Assembly (NCBI GenBank): GCA_002794775.1
Contig: NBAY01000048.1
Location: forward strand, 1 to 64,000
DNA from: Porodaedalea pini
Taxonomy: Eukaryota; Basidiomycota; Agaricomycetes; Hymenochaetales; Hymenochaetaceae
Reading direction: 5' to 3'
Length of the DNA stretch: 64,000 nucleotides
In this document: positions 32,760-45,468 of the stretch, in pieces
Layout of the letters: each line of letters starts with the position of its first letter
Position numbering within the stretch: the first letter of the stretch is position 1
Program-made: the position numbers and the translations under genes
Notes under the pieces: model-generated
Seen by the model: the letters and a program-made list of their open reading frames with translations, nothing else
What the model was told of the DNA's origin: nothing
The model's database searches: none

Positions 32760-34778
32760 TTACCTGTCGTCGTCGTTGAAAGGGTAGTCTGCACCGAGTT
32801 TGTACGCAGCAGCAAAGCCCGAGGTAATACCGACTGTAAAGAAGTTGAGTCGGTATGTCAGTTTCAATTTTCGTGACAGCACTGAGGGAACAAACTGGCC
32901 TTCATGCACTTCATTCGCAAAGAAACAAATCGAATTAACAATCCTCGATACACGATGGCGTACTCCACTTACTATTCACCAAGCCCCAGCCTCCCGCATA
33001 GTGCGTATGGTTGCGCCCATTGATCGCCCATAGCCACGGTACCGTGCCAAGGTAGTGTGTCCAGTTATGACCTTGCTGCTTCCACCACTTCTCCTTGAGC
33101 ACCTTGTTCGGATCGATATCACCGCGAGTCCACTCATCCTGCATGTCCTTATTGAGAAAGATTGTCTGGTAGACGTGCGGGTGTTCGATCGGCGGGGGAG
33201 GCGGTGGTGGGGATGCTGTACCAGAATTCACAGGATGCTGGCCATTGGCAGGTATACCCTATATTCCAGAGACATTTGTGTATTTTTAGATAAGGAGGAA
33301 GATGGATGGTACAAAACGGACCTTGAACTGCGGCTGGTAGTGCGTAAGGTCGAAGCTCATCTCTATCTTTTTCGGGTCCTGGTCGTACATGTGGATGAAG
33401 TACAGCGGACGGAAGTTCTTCTCGGCAAATTCCATTGCCTCCATCGTTGACCCTTCTTTCTTGCGTGAGTCTGCGACGAGGTCCGCGTTGTAGTTGAGCT
33501 CGTAGTACTATTCATTGCAAGGAAGTCAGGGAAAATCAATCATAATTCTGATAAAGAACACACCCTTTCCATGTATTCCCGATCATAGTGCGTGATACTG
33601 ATATCGTAGAAGTACTTCACGTTCCCAAGGACTTTTTTCTCCATCCACGACGCCTGGTCTCCTAAGATCTTTAAGCAACTGTCCGCATCCGCCGCGAGGA
33701 TGATCTCATCAAAGGACTCGACTTCACCGGACGTCTCGTCATCCTTATCAGTGGGCTTGAATCGCAGAACAACGTTCCCATTCTTGCGCTCAAGCACGTG
33801 CACCACTTCCGTGCCGAGGCGCATCCGCGCACCGCGCTCTTCGAGGTGTGTCTTCCACGCCGCGTAGACGTCGTTGAGGTTCGGAAACGCGAGCATGGTC
33901 GGGACGTCAGCGAGTAGCGAGTCGGGAGAGTACTCGAAGAGGCTCATGCTCGGGTCGAGGAAGAGGCGCTCGAGGATCGCAGATGAGACATGTGGAGTCT
34001 GGTTGCCCGTTCCCTGAGATGAAAGAGTCAATCTCCTCGTAATCGGAAGATAGAAGGAGTACACGTGGAACGTACCATGAAAAGCGCAATGAGCGGGTAA
34101 ATTAATCGATCTCCGAAGTCTTGTGGGAACCTAAAGAGCTTGAGCATCGCTTGGACGCTCATAACTGCAAACACCGGTTCGAGACGTTTTATTATCTTCA
34201 GCACGCGCCCGAATTTCTTAATATTGTCGGCATGTTCCGCAACGAGCTCCGAAGGGAAGACGTTCGTCCAGAACTTCTCTTCGCCCTTCCCGAAGGAGAT
34301 TTGCATGCCGACCTCGGTGGACTTAAAACCGAGCTTCTCGAAGAACATGAACGTGTTGTAAAACTGCGGCGAGCCGCCCTGAACCTAGATTAGAATGAAT
34401 GAAGAGATAACGTTATGAGCATTAGATCGATAGACTGTTATGAAAGCCTGACTCCATCATTAATGAAGCTTGCGCCAAACTTCTCAGCATCTATCCTATG
34501 AAGTAATATCAATTCAGTCACTTAATTGTCATCGGGAGAGATATGAGGCGCACGGAATCGAAGTGGCCATTCCGCCGCAGACTTCTTGCTTGTCGAAGAC
34601 CGTGACACGGAACTTGTCCGGGTGGGTCGTCAATGCGAAGGCAGCGGCCATTCCAGCAGAGCCCTATGAATTCATATCAGGTTTACTTCGCTCATTTCCA
34701 ATTCATAAGATCGTATAGAAAGCTCACTGCACCAACGATCGCAACACTGACAGGGCCCGTCTGTTCCTGTCTCTTCAT
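32760..34778 (-). CDS. FAD/NAD(P)-binding amine-oxidase-like protein
   Basis: This is a predicted flavoprotein of the amine oxidase/desaturase superfamily (close to COG2907-type NAD/FAD-binding proteins). Eight exons (34778-34728, 34663-34554, 34495-34453, 34384-34076, 34013-33564, 33507-33322, 33258-32973, 32833-32760) give 502 aa with all frames closing. The N-terminal dinucleotide-binding loop reads VAIVGAGSAGMAAAFAL, split by intron 1, followed by VFDKQEVCGGMA. Then come FINDG-VQGGSPQFYNTF, a central substrate region, and the FDEIILAADADSCLKIL segment where FAD-proteins usually bind the second face of the cofactor. A poly-Pro loop and HYAGGWGLVN near the C-terminus complete the fold. The intron 3 donor is GTCAGG, slightly weak. 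The substrate is unknown. The LINE lies downstream, tail to tail with nothing in between. Confidence 0.88.
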
Positions 34779-35320
34779 TATAGAGGCTTCGCGCGCGCTG
34801 GGATAAGAGTATGAGAGAGAGATGCTTCCCGCTGACGCGCCATTGCACTCGGTTTAAGCCTGTCTAGTGTCAGCCTCAGCCCACTTTGGAACATGTCTTT
34901 CTTCGGGTACAAATGTTCGTCGATCGCCAGAAGTGTCACTGTTACTGTGTTAGCCACCAAAATCGACGCACGGACGTCACCCGTCAATCACGTGGTGAAG
35001 CGAACACCTGCGGGAGCATTTCATAAAGTAGAGTACCGGGAAGTGGATCTTCAAGGAAAGATGCAAACCCATATATATGTCGATTAAATTTGGCAAGGCA
35101 TAAAAAGGATTCAGCGCAGACTTCGAGGCTATCTGATAAAGTTGTGTATGCCGCAATGAAAGTACTAGCAGTAATGTAAGTGTACAGGGGTATATCCAGA
35201 ATCCAGGATCCACGTGCGAGCCTGCAGAACGAAAGATAGGAAGATGTTTAAAGCTAAACGCTCGTCTTGATGAGGCTAATGAGAATAGACCAAAAACCAG
35301 CAGAGAAGCAGAAACTTCCC
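34779..35320. other. Intergenic / promoter of the FAD gene
   Basis: No supported gene. Short ORFs only. Confidence 0.5.
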
Positions 35321-36198
35321 CTAAGGGAACGAGAGGATGAACTTCTTCATATTGTCCTCCCAGCTACAATTCGGAAGACCGTCATTGCTATCGCGCGCAT
35401 TTCCACCACACGCTTTGTCGAACATGTTGTCAAACTGGGCGAGAATAGACGCAAGGGTCGGAGAAGAGCGTGCTTGCAGATCGGAGGCACTGCGCTTTCC
35501 ACCAACAGACTTGAAGTGACGCGAGTGCGCGTGTTTGTCATGTTCACGAGTGAAATGTGAATGGGAGATCATGCCTTCACCAGAATCTGAGTGATTTGAC
35601 TCTATCATCGAATCCCTCTTGCGCGCCCCATACATTTGCGCCTTTCTGAGCAGCGCGTCAACCTGATCGTACGCCGCGTTTCCCGGAGTTGTGAGCCTCT
35701 CGAGCGTAGTCTTCGTGCTGTTGAACGCAATGTAGCGTAGCGTGGAGTAGAAATGAACAAGGCTTCCCGGCGTGCCACAGACGACAGGGCAGTCCGGGTT
35801 CGGGCAGCCAGGGGGGTCCTGTCCGTCCTTCGAAAAGCGCTGGCACTTGCCATGGAAGTATGACGGGAAAATGGCCGTCTCAAGAAGATCATATGAAGAT
35901 TTGGTGTATGCGGCGAAGATAGGTTGCATGAATGTGGTAGGGTCTGCAGGCCTCTGCGAGGGTGGCAGAAGTTGCGTGGAGACTTGCTCACTCTGTGAAA
36001 GCAGCAGCACATTAGAAGCATCCCAGTTCTTGCTTCATATATCTCACTTACCAGTTCTTTGAATACACTGTGTATCGGGGTAGAGTAGTTTCCAAGAAAA
36101 GCCTTCGTGATCTCGACAATGCAGTCTCCTTCGCAGGCGGACGCAAGCGGTACAAGGCCGGCGAGGAAAGGGATTAAGAAAAGAGCTCTAGAGTACAT
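35321..36198 (-). CDS. Secreted cysteine-containing protein, unknown function
   Basis: Two exons (36198-36052 and 35992-35321) joined across a 59-nt GTAAGT...CAG intron give 272 aa. Residues 1-21 are a typical signal peptide (MYSRALFLIPFLAGLVPLASA), followed at once by CEGDCIVEITKAFLGNYSTPIHSV. Several Cys follow, including KCQRFSKDGQDPPGCPNPDCPVVCG and near the end CGG...NCSWEDNMKKF. There are possible N-glycosylation sites (NYS, NST, NCS). The last third is His/Ser/Lys-rich and probably disordered. No transmembrane segment appears after the signal, so it is likely secreted. I do not recognise the family. Confidence 0.8.
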
Positions 36199-36804
36199 AG
36201 TTCTGACCCGCAGAAATTTATAGTAAATTAGAAGGTCGATAGTGTAAACGCGGTCGTGGCAGAGAGGAAAGAGATGAAAGTACAGTGGCAGACCGACACG
36301 CGCCCCAGAACCAGAATCGGAACGCGCCGGACACCAACGAACGCGTACATAAATATAAACAAATGGTAGTAGCAAGTCCATTCACACGAAGACTGAAGCA
36401 TGCGGAAAGCACGTAGATAGCAAGTCGTGATGCAGCTATTATTAGTGTTATACATATTATCTTATTTGGAGCTCCGGATTCTCAGGTAAATGTTACTACT
36501 GTAGACCGGCTCTGGCGGATGCCCTCGTCACACAGAAGTTGTGAACCGATCCTGCCCACATTCTGAAATTCATCTTCCACAAGCCTGCAAAAATTGCTCA
36601 TCACAGTCCATGCAAATTCATTCACGGCTTACGCATCGTGAATTATGCCGTACTCTGAACAAATATCGGTGAGGCTTGGTAGAGTTGTCTTTTGTTCCTG
36701 AGGTGAATCAACTTACGTGTAAATGTTTCCGGAATCTTGTTCCATAGATGTCACCGAACCTCACTCGTCGTACGGCCCATAGCGTAGTGGCGGACACATG
36801 CTTG

Positions 36805-37785
36805 TCATAGACCTGCCTTCTGAAGACTATCCACGATCTTGAGACGACATTTCGTTGCATCTAAACGATCACGCAGATCGTAGATGCAACTTGTCAGACC
36901 ATTGAGCAGCGAAAGGCGTGCTGCGGCGCATACGTTGCCGTCCATGCACTCAGAAATGGTTGATGGGGATATGCGAAAGCGGTTTTTCGCAGACCCGAAC
37001 TCGGAGCACCGACAAAACAATGACACCGCTTCTCGCAAAGGCGATCTCTATGCGTGTCAAAGTCCAAGATTTCCTCGACGGTACGAAGTTCCTATCTGAT
37101 CACAAATGCGTCACCTGCCGATTCCCTTTCACCATACCAATCCAAACGCGTCTCAACTCGACAGAGATGGTACAGTGCTGCAGGTAGGATACGGGGAATA
37201 TTATGGCGCCTCATAAGCTTTATCGCTGCGATTGGCTCCGGAATCATCTCGCTACCTCCAAATTCGTGATTCAAGTCCAAATACGTAATCGGGTTTTCTT
37301 CCAGCCTGTCCCATTCGGACAAAGACCTGGGCCAGTCGTCCTCGACTTACCTGACAAGTTGATTGCGAATTGTTTCCATCTGATATTTTGAAGCCAATGT
37401 CAGAAGGTCGTCCGCGAGAAGAAGCGTATCATGATCTCGACTCTTCAGCTTGGACGACCTAATTAAGATGGAAACAGGACTAAGAGGGCAACTTGCTGAA
37501 GGTGATATGCACAAAAAGATAAACTCACAACGGCTCATAAAAAATCCTCAATAACTTCATCCAATCCTCGGCCGAGTCACGCAAGTGTACAAGCGGTCTG
37601 CCATCATATATCTCTGACGTAGTTGCAGGGATACTGAGCATATCGTCGAATATGGGTGATTGCCGCAGAAGTGTCGATCTATGAACAGAGAGAAGAACGT
37701 CGCAATCCCTCGCCGAGGATGGGACGCAAAGGATTATGTTGCCGTCTTCAATAAAGGAAAGTGGGAGTTCTCCTCGAAGTCGCAT
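36805..37785 (-). CDS. BTB/POZ domain protein
   Basis: This belongs to the expanded basidiomycete BTB family, whose members mostly have unknown roles and in general can act as protein-protein or cullin-3 adaptors. Exon 1 (37785-37529) holds the BTB core: DVLLSVHRSTLLRQSPIFDDML, SEIYDGRPLVHLRDSAEDWMKLLRIFYEP. Exon 2 (37458-37351) continues with LLLADDLLTLASKYQMETIRNQLV. Exon 3 begins at 37315 (PITYLDL, AAIKLMRRHNIPRILPAALYHLC). Beyond about 37140 the frame meets a TAG. The following coding-like stretch (GNVCAAARLSLLNGL...DSLQKAGL, ending at 36805) needs an extra intron that I could only place loosely. The 3' half may therefore be mis-joined or decayed. The intron before exon 3 is only 35 nt. 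It is divergent from homoserine dehydrogenase, 190 bp apart. Confidence 0.65.
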
Positions 37786-37975
37786 AGTTGAAATAAAAAA
37801 GCCAGGTATCAAGTCCGTGACGTGTCCTCAGTAGTCACAGCCGAGCAAGATGGTGATGGTAAGACTCTAAGACTAGTAAGAGGCCAAGAGGCTCGACCGT
37901 GCATACAGATTACAGACGATGTCCGAATTTCGGACTTCAGGAAGCGTGACTTTTTTAAGCTCGACTACAACCACG
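37786..37975. promoter_or_regulatory. Shared divergent promoter BTB / homoserine dehydrogenase
   Basis: Only 190 bp separate the two start codons. No clear TATA box was seen; the region probably serves both directions. Confidence 0.5.
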
Positions 37976-39434
37976 ATGACCACACAAAACAAGCCTATTT
38001 TCGTTGCCATCGTTGGGATAGGTCTCGTCGGTGCTGAGTTCGTCGACCAGCTTCTTACTCTTCCGAAAGAGCAGTTCCAGATTGTGTCGCTCTCGTCGTC
38101 CAAGGCAACTCTGTTCGCGGCTGATGGCCTCACCATCGGGCCGTCTGACTGGCGATCGATCTTCCAGCAATCTGCAGCGCCGACTATTCTATCTGCACTG
38201 TCCAGCGAGCTTCATGCTCTAGCAAAGACGGGTCGCAAAGTTGTGCTTGTGGACAACACATCTGCGGAGAATGTTGCGCACATGTACCCTCATTTCCTAG
38301 CTGGAGGCGTGAATGTGATCACGCCGAATAAGAAGGCATTTTCAGCTGACCAAGGGCTGTTCGAGGACATCTCCAACTCCAGCGTTGAGAGTGGGGCGCG
38401 CTATTTGAATGAATCAACCGTTGGCGCGGGTTTACCGATCATCTCGACCTTGAAGGACTTGGTTGCAACGGGGGACACGGTAAGCCATTCTACTACGTGA
38501 GACTGTGTCAGATACGGTGCAGTTTTATGCGGATCTACTTTGGATGGTGGTGGATCATTTGATGCTCGATCGTGCGCAGCCTTTTGGCAGTGGTCGTTCG
38601 ACACATTACATCGTGTCAAGTTCGCATGGGTCTCCGATGAACTGGGATGCAGTCGTATAACACGATATCTGACAACAACCCCTCGAAGCGATGGATTTAG
38701 TGAAGATAAATGACGTCGAATACAGGTCACTAAAATCGAAGGTGTATTCTCTGGGACGATGAGCTATATCTTCAACAACTTTTCCACCTCCAGTTCCGAA
38801 GGGCCGTCCTTTTCCTCCATCGTAAAAGTTGCGCGCGACAACGGATACACTGTCAGTAGATATATTTTTCTGATAATTCTAATTTATCGCTGAGATCGAT
38901 GCATTTAGGAACCACACCCTGGAGATGACCTCAACGGTGCAGATGTGGCACGCAAGCTCACCATTCTCTCGCGAACGATCCCTGCTCTACGCAGCGCTCT
39001 CCCGTCAGGTTTCAAGTCTGTGGATACTCGCAGCCTCGTACCTTCCGCGCTTGACGGACTGGCGACTGGCGACGAGTTCATGGCGCGGCTGCCCGAGTTC
39101 GATGGAGAGTTCGACGCGCTGCGGGCCGAGGCGCAGAAAGAGGGTAAAGTTCTCCGTTATGTCGGAGTGATTGATGTCGAGAAGGGCATCATTAGGGCGT
39201 CTCTTAAAAAGTTCGTTTAATTAGCTATAATAATCTTCTCGCTCTGATGAACTCCTCGTCTCCAGATACGAGAACACGCATGCTTTCGCAACCTCGCTTG
39301 GAGGCTCGGACAACATCATCATGTTCCACACGAAGCGATATGGTGCACGTCCCCTGATCATCCAAGGGGCTGGTGCTGGCGCTGCCGTCACTGCGATGGG
39401 TGTTCTCAGTGATCTTCTAAAGCTTGCAAATTGA
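37976..39434 (+). CDS. HOM6: Homoserine dehydrogenase
   Basis: This enzyme catalyses the NAD(P)H-dependent reduction of aspartate-semialdehyde to homoserine, the branch point to threonine, isoleucine and methionine; it is cytosolic. Exons 37976-38479, 38726-38851, 38909-39210 and 39266-39434 give 366 aa, close to the roughly 360 aa of fungal enzymes. The N-terminal Rossmann motif is VAIVGIGLVGAEFVDQL. VDNTSAENVAHMYP and NVITPNKKAFS follow, with the catalytic Lys in the NKKAFS segment. The dimer/substrate region has YLNESTVGAGLPIIST, IEGVFSGTMSYIFNNF and EPHPGDDLNGADVARKLTILSR. The C-terminus returns to the nucleotide domain (IIQGAGAGAAVTAMGVLSDLL). There is no regulatory ACT domain, as usual in fungi. 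Intron 1 is 246 nt, unusually long for this window. Confidence 0.97.
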
Positions 39435-41144
39435 TGGGAACTAGCACATCTCCGTGAGTAAAACATGGAACATCAAGGGCTCGAGGGGAGAATGTTTAGA
39501 AAGCAAGTACGCAATCAGAATTGAATGAGTGAGTCTCCAGCGTAAATTATTTCGCGTTCTTCGAACTGAATTATTCTGCTTAGCTTCTTCTTACGGAAAA
39601 CAAAGTGTTATAATGTATTTGGTGTGGAGTGATCTAAAGGAGTGCTGCTTAACGAAATCACACTTGAAATCGATCAACAGAAGGCGAGGCTCGCCATAAA
39701 TCTCGAGAGGATCAGCGGGCAGTAATGAGATGTAAATGTGATACTTCGTGATTTGGCCTCAACAATTCATTACCGGCTTCTCAGACAGGACAAGCGTATG
39801 GACTTTACGCTCTGTTGTTTCCCTATACTTATATTACGTGATTCGAAGGTTCGAAGGTGGGGCATGAACTGCCTTCTGATGCGCAGGATTCAGGTCAGCT
39901 GTCGGCTTAGCCCACACAGCTATTTTCACTACCAGACTCTCGCCCTTCCGCGATACTTCCTTCTTAAATCCGACCTTCTGTTGGGTCGGCCACAATGTGG
40001 AATGATAATCACTGCCTTCCGAAGCAGCGGCCGTGTATGTGAAAGGGCGTGCTAAACACGTGTCCTCAAAGTTGTTAGCATGCACACAGCACGCATATTG
40101 TTGTCTAGCACAGGCGGCGCTCGCATTGAATTTCACCCCGATAACCAACAGCCCAAATAAGCACTGTCACCTATTGTGTTCTGCAGGGTGCAGTCTACGC
40201 GTGGTATCTTGTCAACGAGGTGTCGTCGTTACATTCACGAGCGTGCAGTGCCCAGCAGATGCATGCAGGATCGAACTTCCCGCCATTCAGTCAGGCTTAA
40301 TGCCCTCACCGGATCCCGTTATAAACGACAAATGAGAATGATGTTCAGTCTCCTCGACGACTATTCTCATTTCCCTGATGTCCACATTCTAAAAGCTTCT
40401 TTCACAGCCGGAAAGACAATTTACTTACAGATGCTTTGGACTGGCTGTGCTCCAACTCCGACTGTCAGGAGCTCCGAATTGATACCTAAGCCTGAGTCAT
40501 ATCTTACATGACCTGTGCTATGTTCCCCAATGGTTTTGCGCCGCATAGCAAAGCAGTGCGTCAGCACCAACTTGAACTTTAAGGTAATTTTATTCTATTT
40601 AATAAGTGAAGACATATTTTTAATACCACCGTCGGATCTAGGTCACGCACATGTCTCTGTTATCCATTTCTCGGTGCAGTTAAGTAGTATATGTGAGTAT
40701 ATCCTCGTTAGGATATGGTGATAATATAATGTTTCATCCCGTTTCCTATCCTTCTAGACAAATTCTCGAGATAGGAATACTCGATAGACGTCGCGGAACC
40801 CGGATCCAGCTACCCCCTTGCACACCATATCCTCGCGGCATCGAGGCTGCAGGAGGTGGAGGTGGTCCTACAATTTTCCGGCGGTTCTTTTCCGTGACTC
40901 TCGCCGGAGTTGACCGCTTCTTGACCTGGCCACTCTTGTACCCTCGCCGAAAGAAACGTCAGAAGTGCTGCCACAATGCTCATAGCGTGTGGTGACCATG
41001 CACATACGACGGACGTATTCACCTATAAAGACAGAAGTGATATCCGAGCATTGGGCTTTCAGCTCACTCGACCTCTCCAGCTCGCACTCTTTCTGCCTCC
41101 TTTGCCTTTCCCACACAGCGAGCACGAGCGTTGCCGTTCTTCGG
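39435..41144. other. Gene-free stretch
   Basis: ORFs of up to 111 codons occur but lack motifs and splice continuity. Nothing supported. Confidence 0.5.
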
Positions 41145-41894
41145 ATGCGGAAAGACGTGTGCTCTGCCTGCCGCGAACGGAAGGTAAAGGTAAGCTCTGT
41201 GGTATGCTCAAGGCAAGAGACTTATCACGGGTTTACCAGTGCGAGCAGCTGTCTGGATCGGCTTCCTGCAAGAGCTGCGCGGCTAGGGGCGTGGCCTGTA
41301 GTGGACCTGTACCCACCGAAGCTCGAGTGAAGAGGGCGATAAAAAAGGTCGCGCAACGAAATTATCGTAAGCTGACTGATATTATGGCGCGATTGTGTTC
41401 TGATTATTCAAATGATCTAGAACCACGTCACGCCACTGACATTTGTTCGAGGAACCCAACACATTCTGGTAGAGACCTTCAACTCCATGCGCCAGTTCCA
41501 ACTCTCGCGTCACTTGTAAAGCGCTATCCCATCTTCTTTGAATTGCACTTTAATATTCTGTGTTTCAGGTGGGTCCGATGTGGGCTATGAATGCAGAATG
41601 GTTTCCGGCGCCTCAGGCCCCGATCATCTCTGATCATCACATTGGTAATATCTTGAGCTTCGAGTCGCACGGTTCAACCCAGCTCCCTCAATCCTTTCAG
41701 ATGCCGACCTTCGACGTACGGCCGTCCGAGTGAGCAATTCAATGAACTTGATCCTTATGATTCGATTGAAATTATGCTGTAATAGTCCATTCAATAGGCC
41801 TGCGTGTCTCCCGGTGAGTTATAACCCGGTTAGAAGCAAACTTGGACCTGAAGGCTTACAGTCGGAACTTCCAGAGATGCATGCCACCTTGTGA
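41145..41894 (+). CDS. Short Zn2Cys6-motif protein, copy A
   Basis: This is a putative DNA-binding protein of 192 aa in four exons (41145-41189, 41240-41515, 41569-41729, 41798-41894). Intron 1 cuts the zinc cluster after CSACRERKVK; exon 2 resumes CEQLSGSASCKSCAARGVACSGPVPTEAR, so all six Cys of a C-X2-C-X6-C...C-X2-C-X6-C cluster are present. A basic stretch (KRAIKKVAQRNYRK) follows. The rest is Pro/Ser-rich and lacks the fungal transcription factor middle homology region, so it is far shorter than normal Zn2Cys6 regulators. Two diverged paralogues lie at 44.1 and 48.8 kb with the same exon plan; exon 2 has exactly the same length (276 nt) as in copy C. DNA binding is inferred from the motif only. 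Confidence 0.7.
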
Positions 41895-44091
41895 TTCTTG
41901 CGAGCATCAATTGAAATAAGGCGCTCCGATATCTGTTTCTGAGTCTTTCTAGTGACTGGATTTCGGCGCATTCTAGTGAGCTATAATCCGTTCATGAATA
42001 AATATGCGACTCTAGCTAAGTAAACTAACTTCAGACTTGTCAATTCGAGATGTACTTCGGTCATCATATCTAGCCTGTGGCTATTCTGTTTCGCGTACAG
42101 GGGTTTGCGGGCGACTCCGTTTGACACGCTTCTCCCTTCCTTTCCCACTGCGGGCGGGTCTCTGCATCATCAAAGCATTTTGACGGTCCTCTTTTTCTTT
42201 CTGTTGGCATCACCTAGTCTCTAGGTTTAACATATATTTTCCTTTTGTTTCTGCCCTCGTATTATCAGACTTCTCTATGCTGCCTATAGTCTGCTAAAAC
42301 TAGCTCAACGCAAATTTAAAATTGTGGGTCACGTGAAATACATCACGGAGGCGAAACCTTTTCAGAAAATTTCTTTTCTCTTTCTTTTGTGCCATTGGAT
42401 GTCTCAAGCTACGTTTCTCTTCCTCATTCTCCTAATGATATCCTATGGTAATGTTACGATATTGTATCTCTTACCATTGGCCTTGGACGTGGACTGAAAT
42501 CCGATATGCACTGGCGCGAGAAAGACCGAACATTGGAACTACCACTAGTACACTATAGTACTCTTGGACCATCACAAACCACAATTGTCAGACTAGACAA
42601 GACCATGCTCATTGTTTGGCATCATGTGTTATCCCTCACTTGACAATCTTGCAACTATTGTTCCAGCACCATAAATAAAAAAGAGAAGGGATCTGGGGGC
42701 ACGTTTCCTTGCATCACTTCAAGTTAGCGCCAGATCGGGGGCCAGCGCAGCAATATCCACCTGAATTGTGTAAGCATGCGGATCCATTGGAGAAGCAAGC
42801 GCGTGGAGGTAAGGTGCGCACGCTATTAATATTATGATCGTTGTCGACTAATTGCCATCGACTTTTTTCTTACAAGTTCTCCGGGAGTACGCAAAGTCCT
42901 CCTTGAATTTTCGGAGGCATTAGTTTTTTTTGTACAACAAGTGAGGCTCCTTCGTGGAAAGGCGTAGTGCCCGAAGACCTATTTCTACATTTGACATACT
43001 CAATGTCGGGTGTCTTCGTGGTAGCGGCCACAGTAGCAGGCAGCCGGAACCGGTGTTTCTCCCCCTTCCCATCAGGCATATCTAGCTGGAACCCTCCCCG
43101 ATCGAAATCGTGTATTGTCATAAAGGACTTACGCTCCTAGCTTGCAACAAGACTGAGCCCTGCTGACCATGCAGTCGCGGAATCCAACCTACACCGGTGT
43201 ATTCTGGGATTCTGTCGCATCGCTTCTGACACGTTTTCATCAGATCCAAATCACGTTATCACAGTGTTTCTGAATCGGATCCGCTTTCTGACCTGGAGAT
43301 GATGGACGAGCCCAAAAGCATAACGTGGCCCGCCCATGATGATAGTGCCTCGAAAGATCATTCTACAAGCGCCCGAGAGCCCACGAAAACTTCAAACACC
43401 TTGTGCCACTGGTGACTACTGCGGGTTCCGAATGGTTCGGAGCGTACTTCACATAACATCGTGTCGTGCGGCAGTTTACCATCTAACTGCTTCCTGCTAT
43501 GCTCTAATGAAGTTGGACCTCGGATACAAGCCGTTGGATTATGAGTGTTCTTCTCGGAACGACGCGGTAAATTTTCAGTTCATCGAGTTATAATGAGCTC
43601 TAATACATAACAGGGCGTAGTTCGATCTCCGCCCATGGCCGTGTCACGCATGCGCCGCCCCTCTTTCTAATCTAAGGGTGCTGTTTCCCTAGATGAAACC
43701 ATCCCATCTCGAAGAAATAATCTAAGGCTTTTTTTATTTCCCTCCTGCATCAAGGACTTGTATGATCACCTGGCTCTAGCCAACACAACTTTGTGGTGTC
43801 AATGCTGCGGATTGTAATCCCACCTTGACCAGCCTCCTTTCACGATACTCGCTGAACCACCGATAACGATTTCTTTCGGCCCTGTTCTTGTCCTGCCGAA
43901 AGCTTTGAGGGGTTTCGTAAACGCTCAAGTGTTCTTCTGCAGCGCACGTTTACCATGCACATCCGAATCAGTGCCACGCAAAACACTCACCATTTGATAC
44001 AGAGCTATGGTATAAGAACTCTAAATCGTCCCACCGCTAAGCTCACCAGCTCACACTCTTCGCGCCTCTGTCATCTTTTCTCAAACCAGGC
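41895..44091. other. Intergenic between copies A and B
   Basis: From about 43.2 kb this resembles the sequence upstream of copy C (from about 48.2 kb). No gene is supported; a minus-strand ORF at 42870-43121 (83 codons) has no recognised motif. Confidence 0.5.
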
Positions 44092-44796
44092 ATGAACTTC
44101 GCCCCCCATGGTATTCATCGCACGCGTAAAGCTGCGTGCTCTTCCTGCCGCAACCGGAGAGTGAAAGCAAGCGCTTTATCGTTCACACCCGGCCAGATTC
44201 TTACTTTATCTTCGACTTTATCAGTGCGAGCAGCGGTTGGGGTCTCCTTTCCGCAACTGGTGCACTGACAAGGGGCTAGTCTGCACCGGACCTGTACCCA
44301 CTGAAGCTCGAGTGGAGAAGGAGAGAAAGAAATTTTCGCAAAATGTCGATCGTAAGGAGATTGCCTCTTATGTCAGTGTCCGATCTGATCCCCAATTGAT
44401 CCAGGCTTCCGTCATATCACTGGCGAGTACTCTGCGATAGAGGCTCTTTATGCTGCAGATTTTCGGAACTTGAGCCTTGTTCAAGCTCTACAGCCGGCTG
44501 CACCTGTAAACGTTTTCGTACTCCTGTAAATTACATTCTAAGCTACCAACTATTGTAGATGTCCGCGACTCAGCTGATGCATGTGGAGCCCTCGTCGGCG
44601 CCTCAGACTTCGAACACTTTTGATGACCTTGCTTCCGATGCCATGTGCTCAGTATTGCAAGATTCATCCCAGATCCCTAACTTCACTCAGGTGCCGGCTC
44701 ATGACGCATCACCGCTCGAGTAAGTGAAATGAAAACCTCTTGTTCAAATTTCACTAACCGCGAAGCTTCCGGTACATTAGGTTTTTCTTCTCTTGA
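44092..44796 (+). pseudogene. Short Zn2Cys6-motif gene, copy B, damaged
   Basis: Copy B has the exon plan of copy C: exon 1 44092-44166 (25 codons, as in C), then CEQRLGSPF and GPVPTEARVEKERKK in exon 2, and MSATQLMHVEP in exon 3. Three lesions are visible. The intron 1 donor is GCAAGC rather than GTGAGC. The fourth Cys of the zinc cluster is Arg (FRNWC where C has HCKRC). A 1-bp deletion near 44390-44410, relative to C, shifts the frame so that it stops at 44440. Downstream of the shift, another frame still matches copy C (FRHITGEYSAIEALYAADF). Together these make loss of function likely. Confidence 0.7.
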
Positions 44797-45468
44797 ATCG
44801 ATATTTCGAAGCTGATCTAATGGGTTCGCAGAGGAGACGTAGGAACATCGTGATATCTGCAGACGTTGATTTTATTTCTTAAATCTGTTCCCCTTCGATA
44901 ACTGAATGCTGCTGGCAATCCTCATGGCGCAATCTTCTCCTTTCTTTCCCATTTCGTACCGAGCTAGTCTCAGCATCGTCCTGACCTTTTGTCTCGAATT
45001 TGATGACTTATTTTCTCTGTTTACGACATTGGGGACAGGATCTCCGCTCTTGTGTTCATTGCAGAACACTCCACCTTGTTTTCATGCTTGACGTTTTCTG
45101 TTGTAGATCTGGCTTTCTTCTCCCGCATCGCCGCTTACCGAAAAGGGCAATCTCCTACTCACTGAACAAGCGTAACAAAATAGCCACAAATAGATACCAC
45201 GTAATACCGCAATGGTCAGTTCAACTTCAAGCCCTCAAGTCCGTGCATCACGCTTTACTTTACTCTCGATTAATCTTCGCCAAACACACGATAAAAATGC
45301 GTCACATCCATCTGAAATGCCTACTAGATGTGGAACATTGTAAATAAGGATACGGAAGGCTTTACCAGACCTTTTGACCGGTTCCAGTATTTCACCACGT
45401 GACATTCCAGGCACGTTTTTATGTAACATTTTAAGCGATATGGCATCGTCGTCCAGGAGGCTCTAGAT

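Noticed and set aside
42870..43121. 83-codon minus-strand ORF
   Set aside because: It begins plausibly but lacks any motif and is not conserved in the duplicated unit.
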